Source: Clostridia bacterium (lineage in GTDB: Bacteria; Bacillota; Clostridia; Peptostreptococcales; Anaerovoracaceae). Taken from it: 28,029 nucleotides of DNA. The notes beneath the pieces were generated by a model. It ran no database searches, had not been told where the DNA came from, and worked only from the letters and a program-made list of their open reading frames with translations. How positions within the stretch are numbered: position 1 is the first letter of the stretch; each line of letters begins with the position of its first letter. The translations under genes were made by a program, and so were the position numbers. Positions 16,359 through 24,889 of this stretch are shown here, piece by piece. The stretch covers positions 1 to 28,029 of the forward strand of contig CAAFTW010000034.1 of assembly GCA_900766045.1 (NCBI GenBank), in the 5' to 3' direction.

Positions 16359-17258
16359 ATGGCAGTTTTAAAGAAGAAAAAAGGATTTTTCGGCAGGATG
16401 GCAGAGCGTATCGGCGATGTCATCATGGCGCATAATACTGTAGATGAAGATATGATGGACGAACTGGAAGAGGTTCTGATTACATCAGATATCGGCATGG
16501 AAACTACAGAAAAAATCATGGACGATCTCCGTGAACATATTAAGAAGGACTATATTCAGGCGCCGGAGCGTGTGAAGAAGAAGCTGACAGAAATTATCGC
16601 CGGACTTATGGATAAAGGCGACCGTCTGAAACTGAGCAGCAATTATCCGCTGGTTATCATGATGATTGGAATCAACGGAGGCGGAAAGACAACCACGATT
16701 GCAAAGCTCGGAAACCGCCTGAAACAGGAAGGAAAGTCGGTTATGTTTGCGGCAGCGGATACCTTCCGTGCAGCCGCTGCAGAGCAGCTTACCATCTGGG
16801 GAGACCGGATCGGGATCAACACCGTTCACCATGAGGAGGGTGCAGATCCAAGTGCGGTTCTGTTTGACGCGATTCAGTCCGCAAAAGCGAAAAAAATCGA
16901 CGTTCTGATTTGTGATACGGCAGGACGTCTGCAGAATAAGAAGAACCTGATGACCGAGCTGGAGAAAATGAACAAGGTCATCGATAAAGAATATCCGGAG
17001 GCGGCTCGTGAGACCCTTCTGATCGTGGACGCGACGAATGGAAAGAATGCGGTTTCACAGACGCAGGAATTTAATGAAGTTGCTCCGCTGACCGGAATTG
17101 TCATTACCAAACTGGATGGTACAGCAAAGGGCGGAATTGCCATTACGATTGCCGATGAGTTCGATATGCCGATCAAGTATATCGGTGTCGGCGAAGGCAT
17201 CGACGACCTGGAACAGTTCGATCCGCTGGAATTCGCAAGGGGGATTTTCGATGAGTAA
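16359..17258 (+). CDS. ftsY: signal recognition particle receptor FtsY
   Basis: FtsY is the membrane-associated GTPase that receives ribosome-SRP complexes and passes them to the translocon. The 299 residues contain only the N and G domains; the long acidic A region of the E. coli protein is absent, as is usual in Gram-positives. The G1 loop is GINGGGKTTT (from Gly104). DTFRAAAAEQL, DTAGRLQNK, TKLDGTAKGG and the closing GVGEGIDDLEQFDP are typical. GAGGAGG lies upstream of the ATG. The stop overlaps the der start (ATGAGTAA). ylxM and ffh, often next, are not here. Confidence 0.96.
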   Translation: MAVLKKKKGFFGRMAERIGDVIMAHNTVDEDMMDELEEVLITSDIGMETTEKIMDDLREHIKKDYIQAPERVKKKLTEIIAGLMDKGDRLKLSSNYPLVIMMIGINGGGKTTTIAKLGNRLKQEGKSVMFAAADTFRAAAAEQLTIWGDRIGINTVHHEEGADPSAVLFDAIQSAKAKKIDVLICDTAGRLQNKKNLMTELEKMNKVIDKEYPEAARETLLIVDATNGKNAVSQTQEFNEVAPLTGIVITKLDGTAKGGIAITIADEFDMPIKYIGVGEGIDDLEQFDPLEFARGIFDE

Positions 17259-18576
17259 ACCGATTGTTGCCGTTGTCGGACGGCCGAATGTGGGAAAGTC
17301 CACATTTTTCAATATGCTTGTCGGCCAGAGAGTGTCCATTGTTGAAGATACGCCGGGTGTGACAAGGGACCGTATTTATTCAGAAGCAGAATGGAATGGA
17401 AAAACTTTTGGTCTGATTGATACCGGAGGAATCGAACCCTCCAGTAAGGATATTATCCTTTCTCAGATGCGCGAGCAGGCACAGATCGCCATGGATATGG
17501 CGGACGTCATCGTCTTTATGGTTGACGGAAGAGAGGGCCTGACCGCGGCGGATGAAGAGGTTGCGCAGATGCTGCGCAGAACGGGTAAGAAAGTCATCCT
17601 GCTGGTCAATAAGATCGATAATCCGTCGAAGATTCCGGATTCCTTCTACGACTTTTACACCCTGGGAATCGGGGAGCCGATTCCGGTTTCCTCGGCGAAT
17701 AAGCTGAACGTGGGAGATGTGCTGGATGAAATCGTGAACAGCTTCCCGGATGACGCGGGAACGGAAGAAGAAGACAGAATCGGTGTTGCCGTCATCGGAA
17801 AGCCGAATGTCGGAAAATCTTCTCTGATCAACGCGCTGATTCAGGACAATCGTGTGATTGTCAGCCCAATTGCCGGAACGACCAGAGATTCTGTCGATAC
17901 CCCGTTCAGCTGGAACGGAGACGAATATACTCTGATCGATACGGCAGGAATCCGCAGAAAATCCAAGGTTTATGATTATGTTGAAAAGTACAGTGTAATC
18001 CGGGCGATTGCTGCTGTTGAACGTGCGGATGTCTGCATTGTCATGATGAACGCGCAGGACGGTGTGACCGAGCAGGATAAGAAAATCGCGGGTCTTGCTC
18101 ATGAAGCCGGAAAGGGAATCGTTCTGGTCGTCAATAAATGGGACCTGATTGAAAAAGAAACGAACACCATGCGCGATTTCATTAAGAATGTGGAGTCAGA
18201 GCTCCAGTTCTGCAGCTATGCGCCGATTATCTTCACATCGGTGACCGAGAAGCTTCGTCTGAATGATGTGATGGCCATGGCACATGCAGTAGCACAGAAC
18301 CGCGCACAGCGTGTTCCGACCGGACAGCTGAACAGCCTGATTGCGGATGCCGTCATGATGAAACCGACGCCGTCCGATAAGGGAAAGCACCTGAAGATCT
18401 ACTACGGCGCACAGGTCGGCGTCAAGCCGCCTCTGTTCATGTTCCAGATCAACAGCCGGAAACTGGTGCATTTTTCCTATAACCGTTATCTGGAAAACCG
18501 CATCCGCGAGACATTCGGCTTTGAGGGAACCTCAATTAAATTTATTTTCCGTGAAAAGAGAGAAAAGGATCAGTAG
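17251..18576 (+). CDS. der: ribosome-assembly GTPase Der (EngA)
   Basis: Der has two tandem GTPase domains and helps assemble the 50S subunit. The ATG at 17251 gives 441 residues, the normal size; it overlaps the ftsY stop and has AAGGGGG before it. A longer in-frame reading to 17098 lies wholly inside ftsY and is not Der-like. Domain 1: GRPNVGKST (10-18), DTPGVTRD, DTGGI, NKID. Domain 2: GKPNVGKSS (183-191), GTTRDSVDT, DTAGI, NKWD. A KH-like C-terminal domain ends in FIFREKRE. plsY starts two bases after the stop. Confidence 0.97.
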   Translation: MSKPIVAVVGRPNVGKSTFFNMLVGQRVSIVEDTPGVTRDRIYSEAEWNGKTFGLIDTGGIEPSSKDIILSQMREQAQIAMDMADVIVFMVDGREGLTAADEEVAQMLRRTGKKVILLVNKIDNPSKIPDSFYDFYTLGIGEPIPVSSANKLNVGDVLDEIVNSFPDDAGTEEEDRIGVAVIGKPNVGKSSLINALIQDNRVIVSPIAGTTRDSVDTPFSWNGDEYTLIDTAGIRRKSKVYDYVEKYSVIRAIAAVERADVCIVMMNAQDGVTEQDKKIAGLAHEAGKGIVLVVNKWDLIEKETNTMRDFIKNVESELQFCSYAPIIFTSVTEKLRLNDVMAMAHAVAQNRAQRVPTGQLNSLIADAVMMKPTPSDKGKHLKIYYGAQVGVKPPLFMFQINSRKLVHFSYNRYLENRIRETFGFEGTSIKFIFREKREKDQ

Positions 18577-18578
18577 AA

Positions 18579-19217
18579 ATGGGCAGTCATGAACTTCTTA
18601 TGATCATCATATCCGCTGTGATCGCGTACATGCTGGGAAGTATTTCTCCATCTACGCTGATTGCCAGAAAGCATGGAATCAATATTAAAAAGGCAGGAAG
18701 CGGAAATGCCGGAACGACCAATACACTCCGCGTGCTGGGAGCGAAGGCCGCGCTGGCGACCCTGGTAATTGACATCGGAAAGGGAATTCTTGCTGTCGGA
18801 ATCGGATATCTTCTCGCCGGACATATCGGCGCGATGGTCAGTGCTCCCGCGGCATTTGCCGGTCACTGCTGGCCGGTCTATTATAAATTCAAGGGTGGAA
18901 AAGGCGTTGCAGTCGCATTCGGTGTGCTCGCTGCTCTGAATCCGAAAATCGGTTTTTCCCTCTTGGTCATTTGTGTTTTGTCTGTTCTGATAACCAGAAG
19001 AGTCAGCTTCGGTTCGATTATTGCAGCGATCGCCTGTCCGATCCTCTGCTGGTTCCTGATGAAGGACTTCTTCTATATTGGCCTGGTCATGGGCATCCTG
19101 GTTCTGTTTAATCACAGAAGCAATATCGTGCGCCTGATCCGCCATGAGGAAGACCCGGTCAGCATCAGCTGGTTTAAGCAGAAAACAGGCGGAAAAAGCA
19201 GCGGAAATGAAAAGTAA
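18579..19217 (+). CDS. plsY: acyl-phosphate:glycerol-3-phosphate acyltransferase PlsY
   Basis: PlsY is a polytopic membrane enzyme that transfers the acyl group from PlsX's acyl-phosphate to glycerol-3-phosphate. The 212 residues show about five membrane segments and the conserved loops: GSISPSTLIAR near the start, GSGNAGTTNTLRVLG, and GHCWPVYYKFKGGKGVA. It lies between der and gpsA, so acyl acceptor synthesis and use are co-expressed. The C-terminal tail is basic and polar. AAGGA precedes the ATG within the end of der. Confidence 0.96.
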   Translation: MGSHELLMIIISAVIAYMLGSISPSTLIARKHGINIKKAGSGNAGTTNTLRVLGAKAALATLVIDIGKGILAVGIGYLLAGHIGAMVSAPAAFAGHCWPVYYKFKGGKGVAVAFGVLAALNPKIGFSLLVICVLSVLITRRVSFGSIIAAIACPILCWFLMKDFFYIGLVMGILVLFNHRSNIVRLIRHEEDPVSISWFKQKTGGKSSGNEK

Positions 19218-19271
19218 GGGTGGAAATCCGAGCAGATAATAGAATAAAAGAACGATAAAGGAGAGGTTATC

Positions 19272-20273
19272 ATGAGTAAAGTTGCGGTAATTGGTGCCGG
19301 AAGCTGGGGAACAGCCCTGGCGATGACACTGGCGCATAAAGGTCATGAAGTGTATCTGGTTGTGCACAGTCAGAAGCATCTGGACGCAATGAAGGAAAGC
19401 GGAGAGAACGGAAGATATCTTCCGGGCGTAAAGCTGGAGCCGGGTATTCAGCTGACGATGGACAGAGATGAAGCGCTGGAGGGAGCCTGTGCGGTTGTCT
19501 TTGCCGCACCGGCGCAGAAATTCCGTTCGGCGTTTGAGGAGACGATTCCGTATATGGACGACGGAATTGTCGTTGTGAATGCCGCTAAAGGAATTGAAAA
19601 AGGAACGCTTCTGCAGCTTCATACTGTTGCACATATTCTCCGTCCGGATTTTCCCTATGTGGCGATTTCCGGACCATCGCATGCGGAGGAAGTCTGCAGA
19701 TTTCTTCCGACAACGGTTGTTGCGGCTTCAGAAAACTCGGATGCTGCAGCCTTTGTGCAGGATCTGTTCATGACAGACCGTTTTCGCGTCTATACGAACG
19801 ATGATCTTGTGGGCGTGGAGCTCGGTGGTGCGTTGAAAAACATCATCGCCCTCGGCGCCGGCGTAAGTGACGGTATCGGATACGGTGACAATGCCAAGGC
19901 CGCACTGATGACCAGAGGATTGACAGAAATGATCCGCCTGGGCCTGAAAATGGGCGCCCGTCAGGAGACTTTTGCCGGCCTTACCGGAATGGGCGACATG
20001 ATCGTCACCTGCACCAGTATGCATTCCAGAAACCGCCGATGCGGAATTCTGATCGGTCAGGGAACCGAGCCGCAGAAGGCTGTGGAGCAGATCGGTATGG
20101 TCGTAGAGGGCATTACGACCGCAGAGGCCGCAGCAAAGCTTGCCCGCCGCTATCACGTAGAAATGCCGATCACGCAGTGCATCAACGCCTGCATAAAGGG
20201 TGAGCTGACGGCGAGAGAAGCGGTCGACGAGCTGATGACCAGAGACAGAAAAAATGAGATGAACTTCCGTTAA
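19272..20273 (+). CDS. gpsA: NAD(P)-dependent glycerol-3-phosphate dehydrogenase
   Basis: GpsA reduces dihydroxyacetone phosphate to sn-glycerol-3-phosphate, the acceptor used by PlsY just upstream. The 333 residues are full length. GAGSWGTALA at the start is the dinucleotide-binding loop. NAAKGIE, SGPSHAEEV and GGALKNIIALGAGVSDG carry conserved catalytic and substrate residues, including the lysine of GALKN. AAAGGAGAGG lies upstream of the ATG. No terminator separates it from miaB; the gap holds only a weak hairpin. Confidence 0.96.
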   Translation: MSKVAVIGAGSWGTALAMTLAHKGHEVYLVVHSQKHLDAMKESGENGRYLPGVKLEPGIQLTMDRDEALEGACAVVFAAPAQKFRSAFEETIPYMDDGIVVVNAAKGIEKGTLLQLHTVAHILRPDFPYVAISGPSHAEEVCRFLPTTVVAASENSDAAAFVQDLFMTDRFRVYTNDDLVGVELGGALKNIIALGAGVSDGIGYGDNAKAALMTRGLTEMIRLGLKMGARQETFAGLTGMGDMIVTCTSMHSRNRRCGILIGQGTEPQKAVEQIGMVVEGITTAEAAAKLARRYHVEMPITQCINACIKGELTAREAVDELMTRDRKNEMNFR

Positions 20274-20333
20274 GACCAGACCGGAAAACACCGGTGCCAG
20301 TTCTGGCGGAGAAGAGGAGAAATAAGAAGATAT

Positions 20334-21818
20334 ATGAGTACAACGTTTCATATCACGACATTCGGATGTCAGATGAATGAACACGATTCTGAGATTATGG
20401 CGGGGCTGCTCAGTGATATGGGCATGACGCAGGTAAAGGAGCGGAAAGACGCAAATGTCGCAATCATCAACACCTGCAGCGTCAGAGATAACGCCGACAA
20501 GCGCTTTTTCGGAACGCTGGGCCAGCTGAAGCGCAGAAAGATGAACGATCCCGGCTTTTACGTCTGCGTCTGCGGATGCATGATGCAGCAGAAGCGCGTC
20601 ATCGATCAGATCAAGGCGAAATATCCATGGGTCGACCTGATCTTCGGCACCCATAACATCGAACGTCTGCCGCACCTCCTGCGCAGCGTCATGCAGAATC
20701 ACGACCAGGAGATGGAAATTCTGGATGGCGGAGCAGACCGGAAAATCCCGGAACACCTGCCGATGAAGAGGCTGTATAAGGAGAAAGCCCTGGTCAACAT
20801 TACCTTTGGCTGCAACAACTTCTGCACCTACTGCATCGTCCCATACACCCGGGGCCGCGAGATCAGCCGGCATCCGGAAGAGATTCTGAGAGAGATTCAG
20901 AAGCTTGCCGATGACGGCGTCAGAGAGGTCATGCTTCTGGGACAAAATGTAAACTCTTACAAGGGAGAATACGAGCTGCCGGAAACCGCGCAGAGAGCTG
21001 CCTGGAAGCCGGAAACAGAAGAAGAAAAGAAGGAAGCAGAGAAAAGCAGCGGATACTGCACATTCTCACATCTGATCCGTCTGGTGGCAGAAATTGACGG
21101 AATTAAACGCATCCGCTTCATGACCTCCCATCCTAAGGACCTTTCTCCGGAACTGATTGACACCTTCCGGACCTGTGATAAACTGTGCAAGAACATTCAT
21201 CTGCCGGTGCAGTCAGGATCTGACCGGATTCTGAAGAGGATGAACCGGCATTATGATAAAGAAAAATATCTGGGTCTTGTAGACCGGCTGAAAAAGGCCG
21301 TTCCGGGAATTACCATTTCCACGGATATTATCGTCGGTTTTCCGGGGGAGACGGAAGAAGATTTCCAGGATACCCTGGATGTGGTCAGCCGCGTACGCTA
21401 CGATTCCGCCTTTACCTTCCTGTATTCCATCAGAAAGGGAACACCGGCTGCAGGTTACGAGGATCAGATCCCGGACGATGTGAAGCATGAGCGTTTCAAC
21501 CGCCTGGTTGACCTGGTGAATACCTGCAGCGCAGAGAAAAACAAGGCCTATGAAGGCACCGTGCAGACCATCATGATCGAGGGAAAGAGCAAAAGAAACA
21601 AGCAGGCCCTCTGCGGAAGAACAGACGGATTCAAGCTTGTCAATTTCTCGGTTCTGCCTGAAGATCTGCCGGAAAACATCAGAAGACGGGGAAGATCCGT
21701 TACGGCTCTTGCCGATGCGTGGACCGGAAAATTCGCTGAAGTTGAAATCACCCAGGGGAAGACGTTCAGCCTGGAAGGGAAACTGATTTCTGTCATGGAT
21801 GAGGATGAAAGTCATTAG
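20334..21818 (+). CDS. miaB: tRNA-2-methylthio-N6-dimethylallyladenosine synthase MiaB
   Basis: MiaB is a radical-SAM enzyme that adds the 2-methylthio group to i6A37 of tRNAs. Of 494 residues, the N-terminal domain has the auxiliary cluster cysteines Cys12, Cys48 and Cys82. The radical-SAM motif CNNFCTYC gives Cys160, Cys164 and Cys167, and a C-terminal TRAM domain follows. A short acidic, Lys/Glu-rich insertion (about 215-240) after GQNVNSY is variable in this family. CSVRDNADKRFFG is typical of MiaB rather than MtaB. murT follows after 18 bases; mutS or mutL, often next to miaB, are absent. Confidence 0.94.
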   Translation: MSTTFHITTFGCQMNEHDSEIMAGLLSDMGMTQVKERKDANVAIINTCSVRDNADKRFFGTLGQLKRRKMNDPGFYVCVCGCMMQQKRVIDQIKAKYPWVDLIFGTHNIERLPHLLRSVMQNHDQEMEILDGGADRKIPEHLPMKRLYKEKALVNITFGCNNFCTYCIVPYTRGREISRHPEEILREIQKLADDGVREVMLLGQNVNSYKGEYELPETAQRAAWKPETEEEKKEAEKSSGYCTFSHLIRLVAEIDGIKRIRFMTSHPKDLSPELIDTFRTCDKLCKNIHLPVQSGSDRILKRMNRHYDKEKYLGLVDRLKKAVPGITISTDIIVGFPGETEEDFQDTLDVVSRVRYDSAFTFLYSIRKGTPAAGYEDQIPDDVKHERFNRLVDLVNTCSAEKNKAYEGTVQTIMIEGKSKRNKQALCGRTDGFKLVNFSVLPEDLPENIRRRGRSVTALADAWTGKFAEVEITQGKTFSLEGKLISVMDEDESH

Positions 21819-21836
21819 AAACGGGGGAAATAGAAA

Positions 21837-23258
21837 ATGGGTAAATTTAGATACGGCATCGCGCTTCTGGCTGCAAAGATGTCCGTCCTTGCTCTGAAAA
21901 TTACCAAACACAACGGAACTAACTTTCCGGGAATCGTCGCGCTGAAGATCTGTCCGGATTTCCTGAAATACGTGCATAAGCCGAAGACGATTATCGGAGT
22001 CACGGGAACGAACGGAAAAACGACCGTTTCCAACATGCTGAATGACCTTTTGACCAAACTGGGAAGAAATGTTCTGAACAACGGTATGGGTTCGAACATT
22101 AATACCGGAATTGCAACCTGCCTGATCAGCGGAGTTACACTGTTCGGACGTGAAAAATATGATACCGCTGTTCTGGAAATCGACGAACGTTCCGCCCGTG
22201 TGGTTTTCCCTTACGTCCAGCCGGATCTGATGCTGATCAGCAACCTGTCCAGAGACTCCATCATGAGAAACGGTCACCCGGAATATATCAAATATATTCT
22301 GGAGCGCTACATGCCGGAAAAGACGCATCTGGTTCTGAATGCGGACGACCTGATCGCTTCCTCCGTTTCCCCGAAAAACCCGAGAGTTTATTACGGAATT
22401 GACCAGATGCCGGGAGATTTCACCGAGTGCCGCAACCTCATCAACGACATGCAGATCTGCCCGAAATGTCATACGAAACTGAAGTATAAATACATCCGCT
22501 ACAGCAACATTGGAAAGGCATACTGCCCGAACTGCGATTTCAAGTCACCGGAGTACGACTGTGTGGCAAAAAATGTAAATGTCGACCGTATGACCATGGA
22601 TTACGAAGGCGGCGGCGAGAAGGCTGAATTCCGCCTCCTGAATCCAAGTACCTTCAATATTTACAATCAGGTATCCGCCATCACTATGCTGCAGCAGCTG
22701 GGCTATTCCCTGGACGAGATCCGCTCCGCAATGGAGAACATTCATATCACGGCATCCCGTTTCGGTGTCCATCAGATCGGCGACAAAGCCGTCAGAAACA
22801 TTCTCTGCAAGGAGAAGAACGCCTATGCCGCATCCCGTGTATTTGAATATGTGGGAGAGCAGCCGGGCACCAAAGAAATCCTGATGTTCAACAACTGCAT
22901 CGGAGATACCCATCACTGGTCAGAAAACACCTGCTGGCTCTATGACTGCGACTTTGAGTTCCTGGCCGATGATAAAATTAAACAGATCATCGTATATGGC
23001 GACCGCGGACTGGACTATAAGCTGAGAATGCTGATTGCCGGCGTTCCGGAAGACAGAATCACCTACGTGAAAGATCCGGCCGACGGAGTCGGAAAGCTGA
23101 AAATGCTGCCGAACGACAATATTTACGTTTTCTATGGAACGGACTCCTTCAACCTGGGCATGAAAACAACCCGGGAAGCAGAAGCAGCCGTCCGCGCATG
23201 GAACGATGCCCACGGCATTTCCAATGTGGTTGATGAGAATGACAAGGAGGAAGCGTAA
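21837..23258 (+). CDS. murT: MurT-like lipid II isoglutaminyl synthase ligase subunit
   Basis: MurT, with GatD, amidates the alpha-carboxyl of D-Glu in lipid II, using ATP and ammonia from glutamine. The 473 residues contain the Mur ligase P-loop GVTGTNGKTT (54-63), an inserted zinc ribbon with Cys208, Cys211, Cys230 and Cys233, and a DUF1727 C-terminal domain. The segment 351-370, where MurT supplies an Asp that completes GatD's triad in the known structure, is unusual. It reads NNCIGDTHHWSENTCWLYD, with about four extra residues; Asp356 may be the counterpart. GGGGGAAATAG precedes the ATG. The stop overlaps the next start by one base (TAATG). Confidence 0.85.
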   Translation: MGKFRYGIALLAAKMSVLALKITKHNGTNFPGIVALKICPDFLKYVHKPKTIIGVTGTNGKTTVSNMLNDLLTKLGRNVLNNGMGSNINTGIATCLISGVTLFGREKYDTAVLEIDERSARVVFPYVQPDLMLISNLSRDSIMRNGHPEYIKYILERYMPEKTHLVLNADDLIASSVSPKNPRVYYGIDQMPGDFTECRNLINDMQICPKCHTKLKYKYIRYSNIGKAYCPNCDFKSPEYDCVAKNVNVDRMTMDYEGGGEKAEFRLLNPSTFNIYNQVSAITMLQQLGYSLDEIRSAMENIHITASRFGVHQIGDKAVRNILCKEKNAYAASRVFEYVGEQPGTKEILMFNNCIGDTHHWSENTCWLYDCDFEFLADDKIKQIIVYGDRGLDYKLRMLIAGVPEDRITYVKDPADGVGKLKMLPNDNIYVFYGTDSFNLGMKTTREAEAAVRAWNDAHGISNVVDENDKEEA

Positions 23259-23977
23259 TGAAGGCAGAAGTATTATATCCGGAAGTCGCAAACCTGTACG
23301 GAGAGCTGGGAAACATCCGCTATCTGAAGATGTCCGTTCCTGACATTGAAATTATCGAGACCGCGCTGAACGAACGCCCGCGCTTCCTGGACGAAGAAAA
23401 TCAGATTGACTTTGTCTATATGGGAACAATGACAGAGAGCGCGCAGATCGTCGTCCGTGATACCATGAAGCAGTACCTGCCGGAGCTGAAAGCTGCCATC
23501 GAGCGCGGCCAGAGAATGCTTTTTACTGGAAACGCCATCGAGCTTCTGGGAACCAGGGTACACGATGTAGAAAATGGAGACACAGAATTCCTGAATCTTT
23601 TCCCTTTCCACACAGAGCGTGACCTGATGCACCGCTATAACTCCCTGTACATCGGTAAATATGAGGATATTTCCATTGTCGGATATAAGAGTCAGTTTAC
23701 CCAGAGCTATCCGGACGGAGAGCTGAAACCGCTGTTTGAGACGGTGCGCGGATGCGGCCTGAATCCGGACATCATGGAAGAAGGAATCCACTATAAGAAT
23801 CTTATGGCAACCTACATCATCGGACCGCTGTTCGTTCTGAACCCGAAATTTATGGTCCGCCTTCTGGAAGAAGCCGGACGGAAAGATGTTCATCCGGCCT
23901 TTGAAAAGGCAGCCATGGAGGCTTATGAAGAGCGTCTGGCCGAGTACAGTGAGCCGGACCGCGGATTCATTTATTAA
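23258..23977 (+). CDS. gatD: GatD-like amidotransferase subunit lacking catalytic Cys and His
   Basis: By fold, position and one-base overlap with murT this is the class I glutamine amidotransferase partner GatD (239 residues, normal length). LYPEVANLYGELGNI near the N-terminus and HYKNLMATYIIGPLFVLNP near the C-terminus match the family. However, the nucleophile elbow, normally like ICGGFQFLG, reads TGNAIELLG, so the Cys position is Gly91. The catalytic His of GTYLHGP is Ile188 in ATYIIGP. As written it should not hydrolyse glutamine. It may be a structural or regulatory pseudo-subunit, with MurT using free ammonia, or the pair may modify something else. The frame is intact, so sequencing error is unlikely. 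Family call fairly sure, activity doubtful. Confidence 0.78.
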   Translation: MKAEVLYPEVANLYGELGNIRYLKMSVPDIEIIETALNERPRFLDEENQIDFVYMGTMTESAQIVVRDTMKQYLPELKAAIERGQRMLFTGNAIELLGTRVHDVENGDTEFLNLFPFHTERDLMHRYNSLYIGKYEDISIVGYKSQFTQSYPDGELKPLFETVRGCGLNPDIMEEGIHYKNLMATYIIGPLFVLNPKFMVRLLEEAGRKDVHPAFEKAAMEAYEERLAEYSEPDRGFIY

Positions 23978-23990
23978 CCCAGGCTCCTAA

Positions 23991-24066
23991 TGTCTGTCCG
24001 CCAGACGACAACAAGGCTGCCGGGCGCCCACCCGATGTTTCAGCATGGCGGAAGGTGGAGTTCTTT
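23991..24066 (+). repeat. distant copy of the ~77-nt structured dispersed repeat
   Basis: This 76-base copy of the element at 81-157 starts 14 bases after gatD and ends just before the GGAGG of the next gene. TGTCT and CAGACGACAACAAGG are kept, while the first hairpin's loop differs. The later helices carry paired changes: GGC/GCC for GGT/ACC, CACC/GGTG for ACCC/GGGT, and T-A for C-G in the TTCA-loop hairpin. The position suits a leader regulating the protease gene, or an inserted element remnant. Confidence 0.65.
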
Positions 24067-24084
24067 ATGGAGGAATAGAAAGAA

Positions 24085-24822
24085 TTGAATTTAAGAAATA
24101 AAAACGGGCTGCTGATCGTCATCATCCTGCTGGCGATGGTGGTCATCCGTATGCTGGACGGAGGATTCGGCGATGCAAGGTCCTGGCTGCTGGAAGAGAT
24201 TCTGACCCTGCCGGGCATCGTCATCGGCCTTTCTTTTCACGAGTTCGGCCATGCCTGGATGAGTGACAAGCTGGGTGATCCGACACCGAGAGCACAGGGC
24301 AGACTGACCCTGAATCCGCTGGCCCACACCGACTGGTTCGGATTCATCTGCCTGATTTTCGCAGGATTCGGATGGGGCATTCCGGTTCAGATTGATCCGA
24401 GATACTATAAGCATCCGAGAAGAGATGAATTTCTGGTGTCTATCGCAGGAGTCGTCATGAATTTCATTACAGCCTGCGTTTTCGCGCTGATCATGCGCGT
24501 CATGATCCATTCCGGCGTCGTGCTGACCACCATGTCATCATCCGGCGTCACACTGGCGCAGATCCTGCTGGATATTCTCCGCTATATCGTTGTAATCAAC
24601 GTCAGCCTGATGGTATTCAACCTTCTCCCGGTTCCGCCGCTGGACGGATTCGGGATCATCACCCAGATTTTCAATCTCAGAAAATACGACTGGTACTATC
24701 CGCTCTACAGAAGCGGATTCTGGATTCTGATGCTGCTGATCATGTTCAATGTCGTCGACATTGTGCTGAATCCTGCAGTAAGCGGAATCTTAAATCTGAT
24801 CAGCAAGACCATTCTTGCATAG
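24085..24822 (+). CDS. site-2-protease-type membrane metallopeptidase (M50 family)
   Basis: This is a 245-residue polytopic membrane protein with the zinc protease motif HEFGH (52-56) inside GLSFHEFGHAWMSDKLGD. RLTLNPLAH follows, and the third ligand motif NLLPVPPLDG has Asp187. This is the short S2P/YwhC-like class, lacking a PDZ domain. The substrate is unknown; relatives cleave membrane-bound regulators or leftover signal peptides. The start is a TTG at 24085, with GGAGG about 11 bases upstream; the only nearby upstream ATG (24067) runs into a stop at once. The repeat element abuts its ribosome binding site, and a strong terminator follows. Confidence 0.88.
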   Translation: MNLRNKNGLLIVIILLAMVVIRMLDGGFGDARSWLLEEILTLPGIVIGLSFHEFGHAWMSDKLGDPTPRAQGRLTLNPLAHTDWFGFICLIFAGFGWGIPVQIDPRYYKHPRRDEFLVSIAGVVMNFITACVFALIMRVMIHSGVVLTTMSSSGVTLAQILLDILRYIVVINVSLMVFNLLPVPPLDGFGIITQIFNLRKYDWYYPLYRSGFWILMLLIMFNVVDIVLNPAVSGILNLISKTILA

Positions 24823-24832
24823 AGATTCATTG

Positions 24833-24870
24833 CGGGCGCCGCGGAGAAAGGATTCCGGGCGTCCGTTTTT
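24833..24870 (+). terminator. rho-independent terminator after the M50 peptidase gene
   Basis: CGGGCGCCGCGG (24833-24844) pairs with CCGGGCGTCCG (24855-24865), with one bulged G and one G-T pair. TTTTT follows. It closes the long block that starts at glyA or plsX. Confidence 0.8.
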
Positions 24871-24889
24871 CACATGAGGAGGCATAGAA

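Noticed and set aside
20274..20333. Terminator between gpsA and miaB
   Set aside because: Only a short imperfect hairpin (CCAGA/TTCTGG) without a T run.
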